From assembly GCF_000340215.1 (NCBI RefSeq), contig NW_006921537.1, positions 3,489,268 to 3,553,267 of the forward strand: a DNA stretch of 64,000 nt, read 5' to 3'. Made by a program: the position numbers and the translations under genes. The notes beneath the pieces were generated by a model. It searched no databases. It saw nothing but the letters and a program-made list of their open reading frames with translations, and was not told the origin of the DNA. This DNA is from Pseudocercospora fijiensis CIRAD86. Its lineage: Eukaryota; Ascomycota; Dothideomycetes; Mycosphaerellales; Mycosphaerellaceae. Positions 1 to 9,870 of this stretch are shown here, piece by piece (position 1 is the stretch's first letter; each line of letters begins with the position of its first letter).

Positions 1-600
1 AAGATTATTAGTATAAATATAACAAAGGGGAATTTTACTTATCTATAAAAAAATACAGATAGCGGTTATAGCGGAATTATAAAGATAATTTTTTAAAAAA
101 AAATATTAAAACGATTAAACTATCGTAGGAGAATAGGAACGAACTATAAAGGCGTTTAGAGTTTTTTAATTTAAAATTCTTAATATAGTATAGGAGACCG
201 GCGAGCCTTTACTACGATTATAACTATATAGAGAACGATCTTAGTATTTAGGAACAAGGCGTAGAATTTTAGATTTTAGTATAAGATTACCGACTGCCGC
301 CCTTTTAGCGTAGATAATAGCGAGATACCTAGAGTCTAGCCTAGAGCAGTAGGAGACTATAATGCGATTTTGATTAATATAGACCTTTTAGTGCTTCTTA
401 CTTCCTTTTTAACGTAAAATAGTCGTAGTACGAGGATAGAGCTAATGCCGACGAGTGAGCTCGTAAAAGCTTACCTTAGCCTTCGTCGCTCCGACGTACT
501 ACTTATCGCTATACAGCTCTATAGTAATCTCGTAATATGAATGCTTGCCGACTCCAATGAGTTACTAGATTAGCTTAAAGAATGTAACGGGGCAAGTTTG
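1..600. repeat. RIP-degraded repeat remnant at left edge
   Basis: This AT-rich stretch is dominated by TA, TAG and CTA triplets and has no usable reading frame on either strand. Its composition matches the dead transposons elsewhere in the window and contrasts sharply with the CG-rich, CA/TG-containing gene that begins near 700. It continues past the left edge, so family and boundaries cannot be given. I did not recognise any protein domain in it. Confidence 0.6.
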
Positions 601-707
601 AGTAAAACCTAACACAAAAGCTTTTGCTCTACCTTACACCTTATAAGTCCCAGTGTCTACCAACCTCCGTCCTTGTCCCGCCTCTTTCTCCCAAACCCTA
701 CACTACG

Positions 708-1705
708 CTACGCATGATTAGCCCTAACCCCCCCATCAACACACAAAACCACCCCATTACAATACCCCCCAGCCTTACCAGCCAAATACAACACCGTGCC
801 CGCAAGTTCCTCCTCCCTCCCCATCCTCTGCGCGGGAACCAAACTCTTCGGCATAACCCCACCCGTACTCTCAAACATCTTCTGCACCGGAACAGTCATT
901 TCGCTAGGAAACCAGCCAGGCGCAACAACATTCGTCCGAATATCATGGTGCACCAAGAAATTGCCTAAATTCTGCATCAAATGGTGCACGCCGGCTTTGC
1001 TGGCGTTGTAAATGAAAGTATCGGTGAATTTCACCATGCCGCCGGCGGAGCCGATGGTGAGGATTTGGGATGTTGGGGAAGAAGAAGAACGGCGTGTGTT
1101 GCCGGCGGCCAAAAGTTCGAGGAAAGCCATTGTGGTGGCGAAGACGGCTGTGATGTTTGTGTCTAGGACTTTTTCCCAGAGGGAGTGGGGACGGTAGTTG
1201 AAATAGTAGTCACGGATTTCTTGGATTGAGGAGTCGGGGGAAGGTTTTGGGCGGGGGTTGGGGGTGTCGTCGAAGGAGGTTTGGCCGGCGTTGCAGATGA
1301 GGAGGTCTATGTGGCCTGTTTCTCTGGTGATGAGGTCAACGGCTCTTTGGAGGTCGTCGTGGTCGGATGTTGAGCCTTGGATTGGGATGATGTTGCCGTG
1401 AGCCTGAGGTAGTGTTAGTCCCAGCCCGATTGCCGGCGTAGCCTGATGAATGAAGTCACTGGTGCTTACGGCTTGCTTGGCAGCCTCGTCTAATTTCTCT
1501 TTTCGTCGGCCAGTGATGTAGACTTTTGCTCCATTGTGTTCCAGAGTCTTGGCAATTATCAGACCCAGACCTGGTTCCTTGTCAGATGCTACATTGCGAG
1601 AAGTATACCACCAATCTCACCAGTACCGCCTCCGGTGACCACGGCGACCATACCGGACACATCGTTAAGGGATTTTGGATCGTATGTTGCTGATGCCATT
1701 GTCAT
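708..1705 (-). CDS. Short-chain dehydrogenase/reductase (SDR), three exons
   Basis: NAD(P)-dependent oxidoreductase of the classical SDR superfamily; the substrate cannot be predicted. I join three exons: 1705-1621, 1570-1470 and 1403-708. Intron 1571-1620 starts GTGAGA and intron 1404-1469 starts GTAAGC; both end CAG. The joined frame is 882 nt, giving 293 residues, normal for the family. The N-terminus holds the dinucleotide-binding TGGGTGLG motif, visible only after the first intron is removed. It is followed by an ICNAG motif, a catalytic Ser in IGSAGG and the catalytic YNASK pair, and the protein ends in VDGG as SDRs do. An ATG two codons downstream (1699) is an equally good start. The gene has normal codon use and no RIP-type stops, although it sits between a degraded repeat and a dead DNA transposon. 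Domain calls are from sequence; the role (metabolite or polyol reduction) is unknown. Confidence 0.9.
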
Positions 1706-2328
1706 AGCCTGATGGAGGAAGTCGAGGTGTAAGTGAAATCAATGAAAGAGTGCTTTGGTCTATACCACTCGGCGTCGCAACTGTTCGGTATGCGAGGCAC
1801 AGCTTGCTGCCCCGCGTTGAAGACGTCAGACTTCTCCACACGGCAATCGAGAACCCGAACTGCCATTTTCAGAACCTAGATATACGAAATACGAACTACA
1901 TCGCAACCATACATACAGTTTCTGCTACAAACTTCGAAGTACATGTATACAGTATCTATGTAATTCCTAGAAGCTAGAAGGCGGGTGGAAGGATGCAAGG
2001 AAGCACTGAATCTACGAATGCTTGTCCAACACTCAAGGGCAACCCGGCCTGCCTTGTGACCACATCAGGCCATACCTACAGCGTCTTCGCGCATCGGAAG
2101 GCTATCAATTGTCCCCCATTCCGGGCTAGCAAGGGGTTGGGCCAATTGAAAACTCGGCTTCACTGCAAATCAAGGATTACGGCGAATAGCTACTTGTTGT
2201 TCAGCGGTCCGAGCCTACTCTCTTTCACTCCGATATGTACAGCGGCAGCAGAACAACATTTCGAAGGCGTGATCGAAGGCTTCTCGAAGCTACATGGCTA
2301 CAACCATGCTATGCTGTTGTATACAGTA
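1706..2328. other. Intergenic space between SDR gene and MULE
   Basis: This space should hold the SDR promoter, on its right side for a minus-strand gene. Two open frames (1750-1977 and 1993-2346 on the plus strand) show no domain, signal peptide or homology I recognise. The second is built partly from the MITE-like repeat at 2077-2165 and runs into the inserted transposon, so I do not call either a gene. Confidence 0.5.
2077..2165 (+). repeat. Partial MITE-like copy, related to 35456-35588
   Basis: These 89 bases match, in inverted orientation, positions 35588-35500 with only scattered differences. The match includes the 30-base terminal repeat starting TACAGCG and an inner block with GGGCTAGCAAGGG and GGGCCAATTG. 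Homology stops after CACTG at 2165. The second terminal inverted repeat seen in the other copy is not present here, so this copy is truncated or has diverged. Confidence 0.7.
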
Positions 2329-2338
2329 GAACCACATG
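2329..2338. repeat. Left 10-bp target-site duplication of MULE
   Basis: GAACCACATG lies directly before the left terminal inverted repeat and is repeated exactly at 6385-6394 directly after the right one. A perfect duplication of 10 bases is in the 8-11 bp range known for Mutator-like elements. Confidence 0.8.
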
Positions 2339-2649
2339 AGGTGTAAGTATATCAACCTATACAAGGGTGTAGATCGCGCCGCCACGGCGGCTAGGTTTGT
2401 AAGGCCGCTTAACCACTTCTATAGTTGTTTATAGGCTATATATAGACCGCTAAGAGGTCCAATTTCGAGCCAATTTGAAGCCTTATAATCGCATAGTATA
2501 GGCCTGTAAATAAGGAGTAACGATAAAGCTAAACTAGACCTTATTTAGAGGCTATTTCTACCTCTTATTTATCGACCTGTTTTATCTCTTCCTCGCGGTT
2601 ACATATCGCGCTTGTTTCGACCTTACTATCGCTAAATTCTACGCTCTTT

Positions 2650-5600
2650 ACGATGTATAAGAAACACCTACCTCCTAAGGATATAGAAGCGTTACTTACT
2701 AAGCTAGAGGTAGAGCGGCTAGTACGTATAAGGTCGGTAAGGTCGGTAAGGTCGAGAATAGCGCTAAGTTAGTATACAGTTTAAGAGCCTATTTCTACTA
2801 AATATGTATAACCGAAGGCGCCTATTCTTCTACCCTCCTATAGCCGAGTTAAGTAGTGTTTAGGCGTACGAGGGTCTATAAATAGAAGGCTTCGAATACG
2901 ACGAATACCGCTATTTCGTAACTAATATATAGTATTGTAAGAATCGACTAAATAAGCTATTAAAGGACTCGTAAGGTCGGTTATATCGCCGACTCGGCTT
3001 CGAGTATCGTATCTATAAGCGCTATATAGACTATAATCGCGTAGATAGTAGAGAGGTTGTTTTTAAGCGCAAACGGCCTTAGCGACAGCGCGTAGCGCGT
3101 ACGATGTATATATACGACTATTGCGCGAAGTTAGTAATTATTAAGGTCTACGAGAAGCGACTAAATCGCGAAATAGGCGAGTTTCTCGATAACTGTATAC
3201 CGGCCGCGCTACCTTCGACTCTAAGTGCGAATTTAACGGTTATAAGGCTAGTCTACGTAGTGTTAAAGCCGCTTACTAACCGCTACTCGTATAGTCTCGA
3301 ATTCGTCGATTCTTTACAAACTAACGATAGCGTAAAGGCGGTATAGAAGGACCTAATCGCTTCTCGAGGTAGCTTAACGTTAGTCGCTTAGTTAGTTAAA
3401 GAAATGCGAAGGCCTAAATAGAGGCAAATTTGGCATAATGCTAATGCGGTTAGCATTACTCGAGACCGCGTTTCTAGCGCTAATCGAGAAGGTCTAAAGC
3501 GACTAAGTAATAAGCGAAGACAAGGTGCTAAACTAGCTATCGAGGAGCAGTTATAGCAGGCTTATTAGTACTTGTCTACGAAATTCAGTAGTAGAAGTAG
3601 CTTTATAGAGATAATTGAATCTCGTAGAAGCGATAGACTCGTCTATAGAGGCCTAATTTAGGCGGTAAACTAGCAACTTCGAGCCCTTCGCAACTATAGG
3701 TCCTTATTCTTACTAGATTCTATATACCTCACTAATAGGCTTAAATGGCCTCTCTTAACTATATACATCCGCAATAACTACTTAGAGTAGCTTCTAGCGG
3801 CTCACTTCCTTATAGATTGCGAGTAAGTATACCTAATTAAGAAGGCAATCTCGAGCCTTCGAGAAATAGCTAAATTAGACTACAAACACTAGATAACCGG
3901 TTTTAATAGCTATAGGAAGTACTTCTTCTTTAACTAGGCTAACCGCTGTTCTTCTAAAGCTAAAGACTAAGACGACTTTAACTATACTAAGCAATCTTCC
4001 TAGATACCACTATAGTTAATAACTGACGACTTAGTAAGTAAACAGCTCGGAGTTAGTTACGGTCTTATAGATTGTAGTATTATTTAACGCCTCTACTAAC
4101 GGCACCTTATTAAGACCCTCGAGAAGTACTTTAAGCGCTTTCTACCTATTTTGAAGGCAATAAGCAAGGCTCTATTTATCGCTCGAGACTAAGAAGAATG
4201 CTAATACTTTATTAACTAAGCAATAGCCGCCTTCAACACCTATAATACGGCTAAATCGAGTGAAGAATTGGCCTATTTGAAGGCTAATTAGAAGGCCTCT
4301 AACAGCGATCGCTAGGCGACTTAGGCAAGGCTCGGAGACCCGATTTTAATAGCCGTTCGCACTACTAGTCTATTAGAGGGCTATTATATATACTTGAAGC
4401 ACCGAGACAAGCGTTAGATACGTAAATAGAGCTTACGAGGTACGTATTCTTCCCCTTCTTCTATTACTATCGGAATTCTATAAGAATAGAGTCCTGCTGC
4501 ATTCCTTAGAATAGGCGGATTCCTTAGAATAGGCTAGCTTTCGGCCTTTAGTATTATTCTTAGACTTCTACGGCTTCTTGTCTCTTCTATACAATAACAA
4601 CTAACTATTCTAGGTACCGTCCTGCACCTCGTTTAGCTTAATAACTATATCCGCGAGCGCGTCTGTTAAAATAGCGTTGTCGATAAGAATGGCTAGCTTC
4701 TAATATAGCGTTAAGAGAAGACTTCTAAATTTCGACGGTTACCTCTTTCTATATAAAAGAAAATAGCGGATAAGCTTATATAGTGCTATAAGGACATAGA
4801 CAATAACAAGCCTGCTTAGCGAATAGCTCTGCCGGCTACGGACGACAATATATATACTAAGTGCTTCTATTACTTCTAGTATAGCTATTACCTTCCTTAT
4901 AAGCATATTTAGCGCTTTTATAAGGAAGCAATTAGTCGCCTTACACTATACCGTTATAGCCTCTATATTAGTCGCTTCTAAGGTCCAAATAGCAACCTTA
5001 TCTACTCCGACTAGCTTAATACAAAGCTTATTATTAAAGACGAGCAGTTAGCATAGGTCTTCTACGTTAATAAGGCACTAGGAGTGTCTCGGAAGCGCTA
5101 GGTAAAGGAATACTTCTATTCTATACAAGAAGCAGTCTTATAGGCCTTCTTCCGGTTCTACGACTCGTAGGCTTCTAACCTTACCGACAGTTAGCAATAT
5201 AAGGCCCTTCTATAGTAGGTTACTAACTTTGTAGCACTTAGCTACGACTCGCGAGTCGCTTAGATAGACTAGTAGTTTAAGAATAGTACTCCGTAGGCTA
5301 AATTGATACCTCGTCGTACTATAAAGTAGCGAGTTGTTAACGATAAGCCGTTGCGGCAACTAGTCTTCTATATAGCTCTAGCTCTATTGCTACTGCTACT
5401 AGCACCTATCGCTTCTATAACCAACCTTCTATATCGGCCTCGCCTTATTGTCGAAGGCTACGCTCTACTAGTCTATAGTCTACCTAATAGCAACGGCGTT
5501 GTTGCTTAGGCTAAAGATAAAGACGTACTATACGAGGTTAATAAGGACCTATTTAATAGGCTCTTAGATACAGACCTTCTTCTACAATTAACGCTAATTA

Positions 5601-5650
5601 GTCGATTGCCGCTATCTTTGCTAAAGGACGCTAGCAAAAGTGATTAATAC
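2650..5650 (+). pseudogene. Degraded MULE transposase
   Basis: The plus-strand frame is broken by many TAG/TAA codons but reads coherently between them. Around 3713-3760 it gives LDSIYLTNRLKWPLL, which corresponds to the first catalytic Asp region of MULE transposases (D[S/G]T.KTN...PLL), with the Asp codon at 3716. It continues through an AHFLID-type segment to an ITDD motif (Asp codons 4025 and 4028), in frame 103 codons later, matching the second Asp region. Further downstream, relic frames near 5040-5330 cannot be assigned. The largest uninterrupted piece is 3104-3346 (80 codons). Start, end and introns cannot be set. The protein is certainly non-functional. Confidence 0.7.
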
Positions 5651-5732
5651 GATAACGACGAGGTATTAAGGCATTAATAGCCGTTGCTATCGTCCTTACT
5701 AGATAATTTGCCTTTACTAAGTAAGCTGTTTC

Positions 5733-5885
5733 TACCTTCTATAGTAGAGCTACCTTCTATAGCAGAGCTACCTTCTATAGTAGAGCTACTACCTTCTATA
5801 GCAGAGCTACTTTCTATAGTAGAGCTACTACCTTCTATAGTAGAGCTACCTTCTATAGCAGAGCTACTACCTTCTATAGCACTAT
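5733..5885. repeat. Minisatellite inside the MULE
   Basis: Tandem array built on CTTCTATAGTAGAGCTAC with units of 18 or 21 nt and a TAG/CAG alternation inside the unit. Because no stop falls in two frames, it produces open frames on both strands (a Ser/Glu/Gly-rich and a Leu/Pro-rich one). These are repeat artefacts rather than genes. Confidence 0.8.
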
Positions 5886-6384
5886 CTATAGCTCTATATT
5901 CTTTACCTATATAGTCGCTAGGTAAGGACACTTCAATTAATCTACTATAGCTATTAGGTAGCTCTTATAAACCTCGTCGTTAGAAGCCTTTAATTAGTAA
6001 GCCTATAACACCTTCGAAACGCGCTCGTAGAAGGTTATACGTAGGTATACTACCTAAACTGTACCGGATAGATTAATCCTCTCGTACGCTATCTCCTATA
6101 CTAATTAGACTACTAAAACGACGGATCTAAGGAGAGGTTGTCGCTTCTAAGCGGTAGAAGTGGTAGTGCTAAGGTACAGGCGTAGACTTAGTCGTTTTCG
6201 AGCGATTACGGCTGTTCGGAACGGTAGAAATCCGAGGTAATTGGGTTATATAAGGGGTGTTTACAATACCCCGATTTGTACACTAATTTCGGTGGTTTCA
6301 GGGCACTCTGCAGGGGCATATAGAACCCACAGGGTGTGCTGGAGCTACCTCGAATTTACTTTGTAGGTTGATATACTTGGATCT

Positions 6385-6394
6385 GAACCACATG
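6385..6394. repeat. Right 10-bp target-site duplication of MULE
   Basis: Exact copy of GAACCACATG at 2329-2338, abutting the right terminal inverted repeat (6364-6384). Removing the element and one copy would restore a continuous host sequence across this point. Confidence 0.8.
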
Positions 6395-6549
6395 CCCTGT
6401 TCCTTCTTGTATTAGAACTATTGCAGCAGCTCAAGAACTGCCGCATATGCACATCGGGACCCTCGCCAAAAGGCAGTCGCTATGCTGGTACACCACTATA
6501 CTTGCGGGTGGGATTTTAAATTGTTCATGCTCACTCACATGCCGCCGCT

Positions 6550-9500
6550 TCATCTTCTTTTACTTCCTCGTCCAGCCCTACCAGGCTTCCCACCTCGTCC
6601 TTTCGTGTCGGCATTAGCTCCGCTAAGCATGACCCTCACGCTCTTGACAGGAACAACACCAATCACTTCCGGCTCACGCCACGCCTTGATGAGTTCGGCT
6701 TCCCTGGGCCATATTCTCTCGGTGTCCCGGCTCTGTGCATCCAGCTTCTTGTTGTCACTCGCATCCCGCGCCCATTTCCCAAGGATTTCTCTGACCGCTT
6801 TGCCCTTCTTCTGCTGTCCAGGTTGCATTTTAGCCTTGTACTTGAACCTGCCAAGAGCCGCCCATGGAGCACAGATAGGTATTGCTTCTAGAATCTCATC
6901 GCCAGCAAGAGGCTGCCCGATAAGCGTATCGAGTTGCGTGAGAGCTGCTTCGTCATCCGCATCGTCTGCGCCGTCTTCGAGGTTCAACCGCCGCATCTCT
7001 TCGGCCTCCAGACCTTCGCGCTGAGCCTTTTCATGTTGTGCCCTCCGACGGGCGCGAGTCTCCTCTGCTGTCTCGGTCTTCGCAGCCTTTGCCGCTGCTT
7101 CTGCTTCACGTTTTTCCTCAGCTTTGCGAGACCCAAGTAGCCGCATGGCAATCTCTCGATCTTCTTCGTCTTGATCCGCATACTTCTCTGCAAGCTTCTT
7201 TGCCTTTCCTCTTTTGCCACGAACCAAGGCCTTGATCTGCTTGGCTTTGGCTTTCTGCGATGGCTGAGGTTTCTTGTCTTTTTCAAACTTGGCAAGCGCT
7301 TTGCGCTCCTTGTTCGAGAGCGGCGCGGATGTTTCTGGTTGTTCCTCTTGGTCTGCGGGAGTGACCGTGCTCTCCGTGTCTTCTCGACCAAGCTCCGCGC
7401 CATTCGTGCTGCCTTCGACAGACCCAGTTTCCTCATCCTTTTCGTCGTCACCGTCTTCATCTTCATGGTCGTCGTTGTCATGAGCGTCAAAAGCGCTTGA
7501 TTGTAAAGGATTTCGTTGACTGCGCGAGTGTTCTTCCTCATCATCATTATAGTCCGGCGTGCCGTATGTCCGCTCACGTTGTTCTTCTGGTGATTCGTCA
7601 CTTGAGATCTCGTCTTGTATTTGCTGCACATCTGGGAACCCGTCATCCTCATCTTCGATACGCGGCGCAGGTGGCGCGTCTGGGAAGTCATCGTCACTGC
7701 CATCGTCAGAAGGCTCGCCTGCAGCCGATGACTCCGCGATCGTCTCAGCATCTGTGAGATCCGGCGTCGCTTGGTAGCTGTCCTGTCGAAGCAAGCGGTG
7801 TTTAACATGCCGAGCTTTGCTTTCTTCGCTGATTTGAAACATGACACCAAAGCCAAGAAGTAGCCGGGCTGGTGGCAAGAAGTTCTTCTTCCCACGAATG
7901 ATGAAACTGCCGACTGCAAGATACTCGCCGGTATCTGCAGTCTTTGACACCTGCTCCGCATTCACCCACCAAGCTGACATGACTGCTTTACTGTCCCATG
8001 CACTACTCCTGCACACCACAAGATCGCCAGCTTGCGCTAGAGTTGAAGGTGGAATGGGAGCACATGGAGTGTGCGGGCTGTTCTTGATAACGACGCTCGA
8101 GGCACCGTTAAGGTCTGCATGCACGTAGACGTCGCCCTTCCTTAGGTGCCGTCTGTAGAGCATTTCGTTCTGCAGATCATCCCTGCCAGCTAGAACCAGA
8201 TAGCCGTCAGAGGATATGAAGTAGATAAACTTCTCGAACCAGAATTGCTTGCGCACAGGTCTCAAGACGTCTTTCTCTTGCTTCAGATCTTTCTTCAGTT
8301 TCGCCATTACGTTCTGCTCGGTGGACTTCAGCGCTTTTTTGGAGGCGGCCTCCGTCCTCTCCTGCTTCGATGCAGCTGTTCTCTTCTGGTCGTAGTACTG
8401 GCGAGCATTGCTCCAAGCAGAGGCGGCCAGATCAATGTCAACGGTGAGACGCTTGTCCTCGGCGCGAGCAGGTGCCGTTTCTGCATCTCCATCTTCGCTG
8501 TCTGAAGGCTCACTATCCGTGACGTCCATTTCCTCATCTGCATCCCGACCAATCTCGGACAACAGCAGCGTGATTGTATTCTCATGCAACTTGAGGGGTA
8601 GCTTGATCAGCTCAGCCACAGGGTTATGCCGAGCCTGTTCATTCTCGATCAGGCTGCCAATATCGGCCCAGTCCATGCCTTGCGCAATGAGGCCATTGAC
8701 AGCAGCAGTCGCCTCCTCAACTCGCTCGACATTTGCCTCTATTGCTTGAGCCTTGCGAACGTGAAGTTCTTGGACTTGCTGCAAGCCCTCGATGCGCTGC
8801 TCCTGCTCTTTGCGTGCATGCTCGATACGCTTCTTGGCGTTGTCCTCACGCTCCTGAAGTCGCGATTCCAGCTTCTGTCCTTCGATCGAGGAGAAGAACT
8901 CATCGACTGCCACGTTGAAGCCATCATACTCAAGGAACACGAAGGATTGGTCTTCGGCCAGCTGAGCAGGCTTGAAAGGATGAAAGTGCTCGTACATGAC
9001 ATCCTTGCCCTCGTCCGCCGTCCCATCTGTGTCTTCTTGCTTGCTACTTTGTTTCCTCTTACCCAGTATGTAGCCCTTCGCCACAGGCTGACTAGTGATT
9101 TCTGCCACCACACTCTCCGCTTGCTTGAGAGCCTGCAACACCTTTTCCAGCAGTTCATCGTGTTCCAGCACCCTCTCTGGCTGAAGCTCTCGATCTACTC
9201 CAGAGACATGCAGAGCGTGATCAAGCAGGACAGGCGGGAACTGCGTCGTGGTCACAGCCAATGCTTTCCTCAGCGGATCTCCCGCCTTCTTCTTGATCTT
9301 TTTACCAGGCTTCTGCGCCTCAGCCTGCTGCTTCTCTACAGTCTTCTGCAAGCTTTCCTTCAGCCATTCTTTCGTGAGTGACGGGACTCCTTCATGGTTC
9401 TGCCGCAGTGACAAATTGTACTTCAACCCTTGTCGATACTGCTCGTGCTCCGCACCCTCACTGACACTGCGTAGGAGAGCAAGAATTGTGAGCTCATTGT

Positions 9501-9870
9501 CGGTGAGCACAATATTGCCACCGGCATAGAACTCGAGGAAAAGACGGTATGCGCCGTCTGAGAACTGGAGCTCAATGACTCGATCAGTGCCGATTTGCTT
9601 GACAGCAGTGCATCTCCTGGTTTTGAGGAACTTTCGTAATCGAGCGACGAATGGCGACGGCGCTGCCGCTGTGGCTCGTGCAAACTTGGTGAGATGACAG
9701 CGAAAGCCGGAGTCGACTAGGAGTTGTTCGCGATGCTCTGGCTTCTGGAACTTGAGCAGAAATATACGCGTCGAAAGGTCGTAGACATTCGCGAGGCGGA
9801 GGGTGGTGAGGCTGTTGGAAAGCTCGTGGGCGATACACTTTACGTCCAGACTAGAGAAGCGCTGCTTCAT
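6550..9870 (-). CDS. RQC2: Ribosome quality control subunit Rqc2/Tae2 (NEMF, NFACT family)
   Basis: Single-exon gene of 1106 codons starting at an ATG (9868-9870). Rqc2 binds nascent-chain-obstructed 60S subunits, recruits the Ltn1 ubiquitin ligase and directs tRNA-Ala/Thr for CAT-tail addition (known of the family). The NFACT-N domain begins at the first residue. Asp9 and the Asp96-Arg97 pair match the positions yeast Rqc2 needs for CAT tailing (D9, D98, R99). A charged coiled coil follows at about residues 330-390. The NFACT-R domain is at about 540-675 (QFWFEKFIYF..., then LRKGDVYVHADLNGASS). A long acidic then Lys-rich disordered stretch runs from about 690 to 960, and NFACT-C covers the last 130 residues. 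The protein ends in a Gly/Arg-rich tail. It is slightly longer than the yeast protein because of the acidic insert. Several long opposite-strand frames here are shadows of this gene. Confidence 0.96.
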   Translation of the reverse strand: MKQRFSSLDVKCIAHELSNSLTTLRLANVYDLSTRIFLLKFQKPEHREQLLVDSGFRCHLTKFARATAAAPSPFVARLRKFLKTRRCTAVKQIGTDRVIELQFSDGAYRLFLEFYAGGNIVLTDNELTILALLRSVSEGAEHEQYRQGLKYNLSLRQNHEGVPSLTKEWLKESLQKTVEKQQAEAQKPGKKIKKKAGDPLRKALAVTTTQFPPVLLDHALHVSGVDRELQPERVLEHDELLEKVLQALKQAESVVAEITSQPVAKGYILGKRKQSSKQEDTDGTADEGKDVMYEHFHPFKPAQLAEDQSFVFLEYDGFNVAVDEFFSSIEGQKLESRLQEREDNAKKRIEHARKEQEQRIEGLQQVQELHVRKAQAIEANVERVEEATAAVNGLIAQGMDWADIGSLIENEQARHNPVAELIKLPLKLHENTITLLLSEIGRDADEEMDVTDSEPSDSEDGDAETAPARAEDKRLTVDIDLAASAWSNARQYYDQKRTAASKQERTEAASKKALKSTEQNVMAKLKKDLKQEKDVLRPVRKQFWFEKFIYFISSDGYLVLAGRDDLQNEMLYRRHLRKGDVYVHADLNGASSVVIKNSPHTPCAPIPPSTLAQAGDLVVCRSSAWDSKAVMSAWWVNAEQVSKTADTGEYLAVGSFIIRGKKNFLPPARLLLGFGVMFQISEESKARHVKHRLLRQDSYQATPDLTDAETIAESSAAGEPSDDGSDDDFPDAPPAPRIEDEDDGFPDVQQIQDEISSDESPEEQRERTYGTPDYNDDEEEHSRSQRNPLQSSAFDAHDNDDHEDEDGDDEKDEETGSVEGSTNGAELGREDTESTVTPADQEEQPETSAPLSNKERKALAKFEKDKKPQPSQKAKAKQIKALVRGKRGKAKKLAEKYADQDEEDREIAMRLLGSRKAEEKREAEAAAKAAKTETAEETRARRRAQHEKAQREGLEAEEMRRLNLEDGADDADDEAALTQLDTLIGQPLAGDEILEAIPICAPWAALGRFKYKAKMQPGQQKKGKAVREILGKWARDASDNKKLDAQSRDTERIWPREAELIKAWREPEVIGVVPVKSVRVMLSGANADTKGRGGKPGRAGRGSKRR

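Larger units (their letters stand above)
2339..6384 (+). mobile_element. Mutator-like DNA transposon (MULE), RIP-inactivated
   Basis: A 4046-bp element defined by its own ends. The left terminus (2339-2359) and the reverse complement of the right terminus (6364-6384) agree at 18 of 21 bases and share AAGTATATCAACCTA. Immediate flanks are a perfect 10-bp duplication (2329-2338, 6385-6394). The interior is TA-rich with TAG/TAA stops, the RIP pattern, and carries a degraded transposase frame on the plus strand. The 21-bp inverted repeats are short for classical Mutator, but short- or non-TIR MULEs are known. The right flank (6395 on) returns at once to ordinary gene-island sequence. The superfamily assignment rests on the duplication length plus the transposase motifs; the element boundaries themselves are directly visible. 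Confidence 0.85.

Noticed and set aside
5674..5931. Ser/Glu-rich and Leu/Pro-rich open frames on both strands
   Set aside because: Produced by an 18/21-nt minisatellite inside the dead MULE.
2339..6384. Possible Starship captain (DUF3435 tyrosine recombinase)
   Set aside because: I considered this for the degraded frame, but the 10-bp duplication, inverted repeats and DDE-type LDS..TN...PLL and ITDD motifs fit a MULE; no RxxR/Y recombinase motifs were seen.
6984..7961. 325-codon minus-strand frame within RQC2
   Set aside because: Alternative frame through the acidic/Lys-rich part of RQC2; the Rqc2 frame carries the conserved domains on both sides.
8626..9381. 251-codon plus-strand frame
   Set aside because: Antisense shadow of the RQC2 coiled coil and NFACT-N region, Leu-rich because of the complementary Lys/Glu codons.
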